Shown here: in pieces, positions 57,806-64,000 of the stretch | How positions within the stretch are numbered: position 1 is the first letter of the stretch | Layout: each line of letters begins with the position of its first letter | NCBI RefSeq assembly: GCF_001999245.1 | Contig: NZ_CP019630.1 | Span: forward strand, 1,860,001-1,924,000 | From: Roseibium algicola | Lineage (GTDB): Bacteria > Pseudomonadota > Alphaproteobacteria > Rhizobiales > Stappiaceae | Reading direction: 5' to 3' | Length of the DNA stretch: 64,000 nucleotides | Notes under the pieces: generated by a model | Databases searched by the model: none | What the model saw: the letters and a program-made list of their open reading frames with translations, nothing else | Told to the model about the DNA's origin: nothing | Made by a program: the position numbers and the translations under genes

Positions 57806-60001
57806 CTAGAGAAAATGCTGCGGGTCGATGTCCACTTGCAGGCGCAGCCCTTTCGTGGGCTTCGGGCCGATGCTCAGCCAATGCCGCAGATAGGCCTGCA
57901 GATCGTACTGGCGGGGGGCCATTGCCAGCAGGCGGAAACGATAGCGTCCGCGCACCATGGCAAGGGCGGCTTCCGCAGGCCCAAGGAGCGTGACGGCCTG
58001 ATCCGGCGGTGCGGCACGGGCAAGGGCCCTCGAGAAGCCTTCCGCAAATCCTCTGTCTGGTCCGGAGACGATCACGGCGGCAAGACGCCCGAACGGCGGC
58101 AGACCTGCTGCCCGCCTTGCCTCGATCTCGGCCTGGTAGAACGCCTTCTTGTCACTTGAAAGCAGCGCCTTGATGACGGGATGATCCGCATTGTAGGTTT
58201 GCAGGAAACCCTTGCCGCCGCCGGTGACGCGGCCCGCACGGCCTGTCACCTGGGCAAGCAGCTGGAAGGTTTTTTCCGCGGCTCTCGGATCACCATGGGC
58301 AAGGCCAAGGTCCGCATCCACCACGCCGACCAGTTTCATCAGCGGGAAGTTATGCCCCTTGGCGACCAGCTGCGTGCCGATGACGATGTCGGCCCCGCCT
58401 TCCTCGACAATCTTCATTTCGCGCTTCAGCCGATCCGGCCCGCCGGCAATATCCGACGAAAGCACGAGCACACGCGCCTGCGGAAAGAGCTCGCTCACTT
58501 CCTCGGCGATTCTTTCCACGCCGGGACCGCAGGCAACCAGACTGTCTACCGACTGGCAGGACGGACAGGCCTTGGGGACCGGCTCCTGATGGCCGCAGTG
58601 GTGGCAGACGAGTTTTTTCTGAAAACGATGCTCCACCAGCCAGGCGCTGCAATGAGCGCATTGGAACCTGTGGCCGCAGGTACGGCAAAGGGTCAGCGGT
58701 GCATAACCGCGCCGATTGAGAAACAGTAGCGACTGCCCCCCTTCGGCGAAGGTGCCGGCGATGCCGTGGACCAGGCCAGGTGCCAGCCAGCGTCCGCGTT
58801 CCGGCCCGTCCTGGCGCATATCGATGGCCATGAGGTCCGGCAGGGCAGCACCGGATGCCCGTTCGGGCAGCTCGAACAGCTTGTAGCGGCCGACCTCTGC
58901 GTTGACGATGCTTTCCACGGATGGCGTGGCCGACGCCAAAACAACGGGGAAGCCGGACAGATGACCGCGGACAACAGCCATGTCGCGTGCGCTGTAAGGC
59001 ACTCTATCGTCCTGCTTGAAGGCTGCATCGTGTTCTTCGTCCACGATGATCAGGCCCAGTTCCTTGAACGGCAGAAACAGCGAGGAGCGGGCCCCTATCA
59101 CCACCCGCACATCTCCGGAGGCCACCCCGCGCCAGACCCGCGACCGGTTCTTGACCGTGATCTGCGAATGCCATTCGGCCGGATAGACCCCGAAGCGTTG
59201 TTCGAAGCGCCGCAGGAACTGTTCGGTGAGTGCGATTTCAGGCAGCAGCACCAGCGCCTGCTTTCCCCGGCGCAAGGCTTCGGCAATCGCCTCGAAATAG
59301 ACTTCCGTCTTGCCCGAGCCGGTGACACCGTCGATCAGGGCAACGGCCCCACCCTTGCCGAAACAGGCGGTCAGGCCGTCTGCCGCAGCCTGCTGCGCCG
59401 GGGTCAGCGGTTTTTGCGCGTAGTCCAGTTGCGGTTTCGGCGGCGGAGGAGCCGCCTGCATCAGGACGGTTTCCAGGACATCTTGCTGAAGCAGGCCGTC
59501 GATGACGGAAGCGGACACGCCGGCAGCATGGGCAAGGCCGCTTTTCGTCCAGGCAAAGCCGTCTTCCATGGTCGCCAGAACGCGCCCGCGTGCCGGCGTC
59601 AGACGATCCGGCTCGGCACCTTCGATACGGCGGACACCGGGAACGGGTGCCTCCGGCTCCAGCGCTTCTTCGGACCGCAACACCATGCGCAGCACCATCC
59701 CCGGTGCGCCAAGTGTCCAGTTCGCTACCCAGTCGACGAACCGGCGCAGTTCATCATCAAGCGGCGGCGTCTTGTCGTAGACATGGGAAATGGTCTTCAG
59801 TTTCTTTGGATTGATGGCCGCGTCCGGCTGGATATCCCAGACAGCGCCAATCACCTCGCGCGGGCCGAGCGGTACCTTGACGATGGTGCCCGGAACCACG
59901 GCCTGGCCGGGAGGTACCTTGTAGGTATAGGCCCCCGCAACCGCGACCGGCACCAGCACGCTGGCAATGGTTTCCTGGAAGTCTGGATCGTCGAACAGCA
60001 C
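57806..60001 (-). CDS. priA: Primosomal replication-restart helicase PriA
   Basis: PriA recognises stalled forks and reloads the replisome. The 731-residue protein has the N-terminal 3'-DNA-binding domain (YTYKVPPGQAVVPGTIVKVP), Walker A (LIDGVTGSGKTEVYFEAI, about residue 225), DEEH (LIIVDEEHDAAFKQ), and two zinc clusters between about residues 437 and 477 (CRTCGHRFQCAHC, then CHHCGHQEPVPKACPSC). Further motifs are GTQLVAKGHNFPLMKLVGVV and QVTGRAGR. It begins with GTG at 60001. It lies upstream of the atp operon on the same strand. Confidence 0.96.
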   Translation of the reverse strand: MLFDDPDFQETIASVLVPVAVAGAYTYKVPPGQAVVPGTIVKVPLGPREVIGAVWDIQPDAAINPKKLKTISHVYDKTPPLDDELRRFVDWVANWTLGAPGMVLRMVLRSEEALEPEAPVPGVRRIEGAEPDRLTPARGRVLATMEDGFAWTKSGLAHAAGVSASVIDGLLQQDVLETVLMQAAPPPPKPQLDYAQKPLTPAQQAAADGLTACFGKGGAVALIDGVTGSGKTEVYFEAIAEALRRGKQALVLLPEIALTEQFLRRFEQRFGVYPAEWHSQITVKNRSRVWRGVASGDVRVVIGARSSLFLPFKELGLIIVDEEHDAAFKQDDRVPYSARDMAVVRGHLSGFPVVLASATPSVESIVNAEVGRYKLFELPERASGAALPDLMAIDMRQDGPERGRWLAPGLVHGIAGTFAEGGQSLLFLNRRGYAPLTLCRTCGHRFQCAHCSAWLVEHRFQKKLVCHHCGHQEPVPKACPSCQSVDSLVACGPGVERIAEEVSELFPQARVLVLSSDIAGGPDRLKREMKIVEEGGADIVIGTQLVAKGHNFPLMKLVGVVDADLGLAHGDPRAAEKTFQLLAQVTGRAGRVTGGGKGFLQTYNADHPVIKALLSSDKKAFYQAEIEARRAAGLPPFGRLAAVIVSGPDRGFAEGFSRALARAAPPDQAVTLLGPAEAALAMVRGRYRFRLLAMAPRQYDLQAYLRHWLSIGPKPTKGLRLQVDIDPQHFL

Positions 60002-60278
60002 TGGGTGTCAGGTCCTCATCGCTCCGGGAACGGCCGCGAAACCATGCGCCAGGCACGGCCCGAACCCTGGCGAGACATTGCCCGTCCGGTCGCCGGGATC
60101 AAGCCTCGCCACCCTTGAGGTACGTACCGCAAAAATTTCGTCCACCAGAGAATCAGGGGTTCTTCTTGTCATCATCCTAGGGTAAAGAGAGCCCAGCTGA
60201 CCACGCAATCGTTTTGTCCCGCTAGCCGGGACCAGGTTTCCGGCGACGCTCCGGTAGCCCTACAGGGAGTAAAGACAG

Positions 60279-60932
60279 ATGAAATTCTTCGTCGATACGG
60301 CCGACACGGCTGAAATCAAGGAACTGGAAGCAACCGGCCTCCTTGACGGTGTCACCACCAACCCCTCGCTGATCGCAAAGTCCGGTCGGGACTTCAAGGA
60401 AGTCATCGCAGAAATCTGCGCCATCACCGAAGGCGATGTTTCCGCCGAAGTGGCCGCAACCGATTTCGAAACGATCATGAAGGAAGCGCACGTCCTTGGC
60501 GCGATCGCGAACAACGTGGTCATCAAGCTGCCGCTGACGTTCGATGGCCTGAAGGCGTGCAAGCAGCTGACCGAAGAAGGCACCAAGACCAACGTCACCC
60601 TGTGCTTCTCGGCCAACCAGGCCCTGCTCGCAGCCAAGGCCGGTGCAACCTACATTTCGCCGTTCATCGGCCGTCTGGATGATATTCATGCCGACGGGCT
60701 TGAGCTGATCCGCGAAATCCGCGTGATCTACGACAACTACGGCTTCGACACCGAAATTCTGGCTGCGTCGATCCGCACGCCAAACCACGTGAAGGATTGC
60801 GCCATCATCGGCGCCGACGTCGCGACCGTACCGCCGGCAACGCTGAAGGCACTGGTCAAGCATCCGCTGACCGACAAGGGCCTTGAAGCTTTCCTGGCCG
60901 ATTGGGCCAAGACCGGCCAGAGCATTCTCTGA
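60279..60932 (+). CDS. tal: Transaldolase (TalC/Fsa family)
   Basis: This 217-residue small aldolase moves a dihydroxyacetone unit between sugar phosphates in the pentose phosphate pathway. Motifs are [29 protein letters not shown], the Schiff-base lysine in [41 protein letters not shown] (read in segments) and [13 protein letters not shown]. The [11 protein letters not shown] stretch is closer to Bacillus TalC than to the E. coli fructose-6-phosphate aldolases, so transaldolase activity is more likely. CAGGGAG lies upstream of the ATG and a terminator follows; it is divergent from priA. Confidence 0.93.
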   Translation: MKFFVDTADTAEIKELEATGLLDGVTTNPSLIAKSGRDFKEVIAEICAITEGDVSAEVAATDFETIMKEAHVLGAIANNVVIKLPLTFDGLKACKQLTEEGTKTNVTLCFSANQALLAAKAGATYISPFIGRLDDIHADGLELIREIRVIYDNYGFDTEILAASIRTPNHVKDCAIIGADVATVPPATLKALVKHPLTDKGLEAFLADWAKTGQSIL

Positions 60933-60954
60933 TCACCGACCTTTAAGACAAACG

Positions 60955-60983
60955 AACGGCCCGGATTTCCGGGCCGTTTTTTG
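60955..60983 (+). terminator. Terminator of tal
   Basis: ACGGCCCGG (60956-60964), loop ATTT and CCGGGCCGT (60969-60977), followed by a T run. Confidence 0.92.
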
Positions 60984-61194
60984 TTTGCCGTTCCTGGCGC
61001 CTGCCAAGGGCAACAGGACGTTCCAATACCTTTTGCCTGGTGTTGGGGGACAAGTCGGTCAGGCTCGGAGATCTCGACGGTCCTGTTCAACTCCTGGTGG
61101 GGGAGGACCATCTGTCGGCCGGTTTGACGAAAAATAGCCGCCATATGGCGCGATGTTAACGGAACCGTTGGGGATCCGGCATCACATTGGCACC

Positions 61195-62154
61195 ATGTGT
61201 GCCGCATCCTCCAAATCCGAATCGCTGCTCGTCACCGCCCGGCCGGAACTCAACCGCCGCATCGACCAGTGGCTTGACCACCTGTCCGATGAGCGACGCC
61301 TTTCCGACAAGACCCTGCTTGCCTACGAACGCGACCTGCGCCAGTTCCTGCGGTTCCTGACCAACCATCTGGGCGGGGCACCGGACCTCAAGGAAATTGC
61401 AGCGCTCCGCCCGGCCGACTTTCGAGGCTTTCTGGCAAGCCGCCGCCGTGATGGTGCCCAGAGCCGATCGCTCGCCCGCGGCCTTGCCGGGATCCGGTCG
61501 TTCCTCAGGTACCTGGAGAGGCGGGGCGAAGTGAACGCTGCCGCGTCTTCCGCCGTGCGGCCACCACGGCAGGCCCGATCCCTGCCGAAACCCGTCTCCT
61601 CCAAGGACGCCATCGACGTGACCAGCGGTGACCTGGCGATGGAACGCGAGCCGTGGCTGGAAGCCCGCAACGCCGCCGTCCTGACCCTGCTCTACGGCTG
61701 CGGCCTGCGGATTTCGGAAGCGTTGTCGCTGACCGGTGCCATGGCCCCCAAAACCGGGACGAAGACACTTCGTGTCGTCGGCAAAGGCGGCAAGGAGCGG
61801 ATTGTCCCGATCCTGCCGGCGGTCTGCCAGGCGGTGGAGCACTATCTGAAACTTTGCCCTTATGCAATTTCACCCGATGGCCCCCTGTTTCTCGGTGCCC
61901 GCGGCGGTCCGCTGAACCCGCGCATGATCCAACTGGCCATGGCACGCCTGCGCGGTGCATTGGGCCTGCCGGACAGCGCGACCCCGCATGCCCTGCGCCA
62001 TTCCTTTGCCACACATCTGCTGGCTGGCGGCGGTGATCTCAGGACTATCCAGGAACTGCTCGGCCACGCCAGTCTTGCCTCAACGCAGATCTATACGGAA
62101 ATCGACAGCGCCCATCTCCTGTCCGCCTACGACAAGGCTCATCCGCGCCGTTAG
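61195..62154 (+). CDS. xerC: Tyrosine recombinase XerC
   Basis: XerC, with XerD, resolves chromosome dimers at dif before division. From the ATG at 61195 it is 319 residues: an N-terminal SAM-like DNA-binding domain (IDQWLDHLSDERRLSDKTLL, YERDLRQFLRFL) and the catalytic domain with Arg about 173 (GCGLRISEALSL), VVGKGGKERIVPI, His-x-x-Arg about 265 (HALRHSFATHLLAGG), His about 290 (LLGHASLASTQIY) and the nucleophile Tyr300. An in-frame ATG at 61153 adds 14 residues; neither has a clear ribosome-binding site. Its stop overlaps the converging acetyltransferase stop by four bases. Confidence 0.93.
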   Translation: MCAASSKSESLLVTARPELNRRIDQWLDHLSDERRLSDKTLLAYERDLRQFLRFLTNHLGGAPDLKEIAALRPADFRGFLASRRRDGAQSRSLARGLAGIRSFLRYLERRGEVNAAASSAVRPPRQARSLPKPVSSKDAIDVTSGDLAMEREPWLEARNAAVLTLLYGCGLRISEALSLTGAMAPKTGTKTLRVVGKGGKERIVPILPAVCQAVEHYLKLCPYAISPDGPLFLGARGGPLNPRMIQLAMARLRGALGLPDSATPHALRHSFATHLLAGGGDLRTIQELLGHASLASTQIYTEIDSAHLLSAYDKAHPRR

Positions 62155-62660
62155 GATCCGTCAGGTTTCGGAAATCCGTAGACTGTCCGTTCCTTGCCAT
62201 CAGGAAACATCTCGCGCGCAATCGGCTCGCCGCCAAGTTTGCGCACCAGGCCCCTTGCTGCCTCGTTGTCATCCTTCATATGCGTTTCGACCAGTGGCCA
62301 GCCATAGACTTCGTAAGCATGGCGGATTGCCGCCTGCGAGACTTCCACGGCTGCACCGGTGCCGCGTGCCTGAGGCATCAGCCACCAGGTCAGCTCCCGT
62401 CTTGGCCAGCCTTCGGGCCAAACGAAGCCGCAACCGCCGATGATATCTGCGCCCGTTTTCGGTTCGATAACCCACATGCCATAGCCGCGCAGTTGCCAGT
62501 GGCCGAGGTGGCTTGCCAGCACGCGCCAGGCAAAGTCCGCGCGCAACGGCCCACCATAGAAGTGTGAGGCCTCGCCGTTCTCGAAGAACGCCTTGTAGAC
62601 TGGAAAGTCCGGTTCTTCCGGCAAGCGCAGACGAAACCGCGACGTTTCGAATGATTGCAT
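62151..62660 (-). CDS. GNAT-family acetyltransferase (RimJ/RimL-like)
   Basis: This 169-residue protein fits the Acetyltransf_3 group: ETSRFRLRLPEEPDFPVYKAF at the start, then GYGMWVIEPKTGADIIGGCGF, ELTWWLMPQARGTGAAVEVSQAAI with the acetyl-CoA loop, and VETHMKDDNEAARGLVRKLG (the N-A-R motif). The canonical Q/RxxGxG/A loop reads QARGTG. The ATG at 62660 is preceded by AGAGA; a GTG at 62738 would add 26 unsupported residues. Substrate unknown. Confidence 0.85.
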   Translation of the reverse strand: MQSFETSRFRLRLPEEPDFPVYKAFFENGEASHFYGGPLRADFAWRVLASHLGHWQLRGYGMWVIEPKTGADIIGGCGFVWPEGWPRRELTWWLMPQARGTGAAVEVSQAAIRHAYEVYGWPLVETHMKDDNEAARGLVRKLGGEPIAREMFPDGKERTVYGFPKPDGS

Positions 62661-62784
62661 GATAAGTCTCTGTTGTTTGCGGGGAATTTCGTTCGATTCC
62701 CATGTTAGTTCCAACTCCGTTGTAGCCGCTTCCGCCACAAACGGTTAGGTTGCTGAAACAGCCTGTTTCGCCGGGAGATAACGA

Positions 62785-63189
62785 ATGCGTCTGATACTAC
62801 TCGCAGCCGGTCTTCTTCTACTGTCGGCAGCGCCCTCGCTGGCGCAGCGCGTCTACTGTCCACTTCCCGAAGACGGCGTCTGGGTCAATGCGAATGCCAA
62901 ACCGAAGGAGATCTCGCGCGTCGAGGTGGAAAGCCGCTGCGAGAATGAAGCGGTGCATGTGCGCGTACGCGCATTCACCTCCTGCATTCCGCGTGACTGC
63001 AAGTGGGGCTGGACCAAAGGGGAAATGCGCTCAGATGGTGCCATCCAGGTGCTGCTGATCGGTTTCTTGAGCAGCAAGCAACTGACATTGCGGGCCTTTG
63101 GCGAGCTTCTGGATGTTCACGTGATCAACGTCGTCAACGATCTGTCCGAACCGCGAACCGAGACCACCTACAATCTCCAGCGCGAGTAA
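62785..63189 (+). CDS. Exported protein of unknown function
   Basis: I do not recognise this 134-residue protein. It has a clear Sec signal peptide (MRLILLAAGLLLLSAAPSLA, cleaved before QRVYCPL). The mature part has four cysteines (YCPLPEDG, SRCENEA, SCIPRDCKWGW) that could form two disulfides in the periplasm, and a beta-rich pattern. It has its own 124-base upstream gap. Family unknown. Confidence 0.8.
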   Translation: MRLILLAAGLLLLSAAPSLAQRVYCPLPEDGVWVNANAKPKEISRVEVESRCENEAVHVRVRAFTSCIPRDCKWGWTKGEMRSDGAIQVLLIGFLSSKQLTLRAFGELLDVHVINVVNDLSEPRTETTYNLQRE

Positions 63190-63308
63190 CCGGTCAGGGG
63201 CAGTGCGACGACAATCGCCTTTCGCTTTTTCCTTGTCAGACCTCCGTTTTCCCTTACCTTACGTAAGACTGCGCAAGTGTAGCGCAGGCCAACGGACGGA
63301 GATGTAAC

Positions 63309-63542
63309 ATGCGCCTATTGAGCACCGGCATTGCGGCCCTTGCCGTAACCGCGTTTGCAATTGCACCGGCCGCTGCATGCAGCTGGAACAAGACAGCCCA
63401 GTCCAAACAGATGACAGTGGCGGAAACGCCCGTCCTCCCGGACGCCGACTCGGATGTGGCCATCGCCACCAACGATCTCAGCAATGCAATCGTAAGCGAG
63501 ACCGTAATTCAGCCGACCACCGGCGAAACCGTGTCGGAGTGA
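63309..63542 (+). CDS. Small exported protein of unknown function
   Basis: This 77-residue protein has a Sec signal peptide (MRLLSTGIAALAVTAFAIAP, cleaved near AAA-CSW) and a short, acidic, threonine- and valine-rich mature part of about 54 residues that looks disordered. The only cysteine sits at or near the cleavage site (AAACSW), which raises a possible lipoprotein, although the lipobox is imperfect. A strong terminator follows at 63574. Function unknown. Confidence 0.72.
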   Translation: MRLLSTGIAALAVTAFAIAPAAACSWNKTAQSKQMTVAETPVLPDADSDVAIATNDLSNAIVSETVIQPTTGETVSE

Positions 63543-63573
63543 CCCCCACCGGTAAACAAGCTCCAGACCAAGA

Positions 63574-63601
63574 CCCGCTGCTACGCAGCGGGCTTTTTTT
63601 T
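63574..63601 (+). terminator. Terminator of the small exported protein gene
   Basis: CCCGCTGC (63574-63581), loop TAC, GCAGCGGG (63585-63592) and eight T residues. Confidence 0.92.
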
Positions 63602-63716
63602 CGGCTGAATGCCGTCTGCACGAAATCTGCTGAAACCTGCCTTCATCGGGCCGTATCGACGCCTCAATAACCCGGTTCACTCGGGATTATCCTGAAGAAC
63701 CGGTTGATACAGTCTC

Positions 63717-64000
63717 ATGATTTCCAGACGCCGTTTCCTGCAAACCTGTGGCATCGCAATGCTGGGTGCCGTTTCCGCTCCTGCCTATGCGATTGGCGTT
63801 GAGCCTTTTCGGCTCAGCCTGAAGCATTATCACCTGACGCCTCCACGATGGCCCAGAGGGCTGAAACTGAAAGCCGCGCTGATAGCCGACCCGCATGTCT
63901 GCGATCCCTGGATGGGGCTGGAGCGGGTTCGCTCCATCGTCCGGCAGACCAACGCTCTGAAGCCCGACATCATCCTGATGCTGGGCGACTATGTGGCCAG
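63717..64000 (+). CDS. Metallophosphoesterase with Tat signal (5' part only)
   Basis: The frame from the ATG at 63717 is open to the window edge (94 codons visible). It starts MISRRRFLQTCGIAMLGAVS, a twin-arginine export signal (SRRRFLQ) with a hydrophobic stretch ending APAYA. The mature part contains LKAALIADPHV (first metal motif, usually DxH) and IILMLGDYV (second motif, GD). This is the calcineurin-like phosphoesterase layout of the YkuE/YaeI type. The remaining motifs are outside the window. Substrate unknown; YaeI-like enzymes act on lipid or nucleotide phosphates. Confidence 0.82.
   Translation, partial: MISRRRFLQTCGIAMLGAVSAPAYAIGVEPFRLSLKHYHLTPPRWPRGLKLKAALIADPHVCDPWMGLERVRSIVRQTNALKPDIILMLGDYVA

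Noticed and set aside
62690..62702. GTTCGATTCC, resembling a tRNA T-loop
   Set aside because: No acceptor stem, anticodon arm or D-loop sequence surrounds it.

Overview
The window is chromosomal DNA from an alphaproteobacterium, most likely a marine member of the Hyphomicrobiales close to Stappiaceae (Roseibium/Labrenzia-like). That placement is an inference from gene content and order: a CP4-like class II EPSP synthase beside cmk and rpsA; alpha-type AddA/AddB; a DivL cell-cycle pseudokinase next to ahcY; the HPr / EIIA-Man / HprK / ChvG / ChvI / PckA block known from Agrobacterium; a GcrA-related protein; and the atpHAGDC-priA block. No rRNA, tRNA, CRISPR array, insertion sequence or prophage was seen. 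Gene density and codon use look uniform, so this reads as core genome with a few accessory metabolic cassettes.

Layout. 0.3-4.3 kb: aroA-cmk-rpsA, closed by a strong terminator. 4.4-7.5 kb: a small membrane protein, then a 3-hydroxybenzoate 4-monooxygenase divergent from its MarR-type regulator across a repeated operator. 7.5-13.5 kb: a probable nucleobase uptake and breakdown cassette, with a zinc nucleobase deaminase divergent from an NMT1-type ABC importer, an 8-oxoguanine-deaminase-like amidohydrolase and a 2-oxoglutarate dioxygenase. 13.8-18.3 kb: an FKBP isomerase, then a TRAP transporter (dctQ-dctM-dctP) divergent from an RpiR regulator across three copies of one 15-bp operator. 18.5-22.2 kb: sppA-ihfB-lapA, an ornithine-cyclodeaminase-like gene, a 30-codon membrane peptide and a TRIC-type channel. 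22.5-35.1 kb (minus strand): divL, a tsaE-amgK fusion, murU-like, addB, addA, trxA and grpE, covering cell cycle, tRNA modification, peptidoglycan recycling, break repair and protein folding. 35.4-44.4 kb: ahcY and a cyclopropane-fatty-acid synthase, the regulatory PTS with HprK, ChvG-ChvI, and divergent pckA. 44.7-48 kb: molybdenum-hydroxylase maturation genes (split XdhC, MoeA-MobA-like fusion) with an embedded LysE exporter. 48.2 kb: a free-standing 68-residue GcrA C-terminal-like protein. 48.8-52.2 kb: a very large GAF/PAS/GGDEF diguanylate cyclase. 52.4-60 kb (minus): the F1 ATP synthase operon and priA. 60.3-64 kb: transaldolase, xerC, an acetyltransferase, two small exported proteins and the start of a Tat-exported metallophosphoesterase.

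The items most deserving follow-up are the free-standing GcrA sigma-interaction-like domain, the nucleobase cassette with its uncharacterised dioxygenase, the exact 254-residue tandem duplication inside the cyclase, and several precise operator arrays (MarR, RpiR, ahcY palindrome) whose regulators can be guessed from context. Family assignments were made by reading motifs and from memory of homologues; no database search was run.
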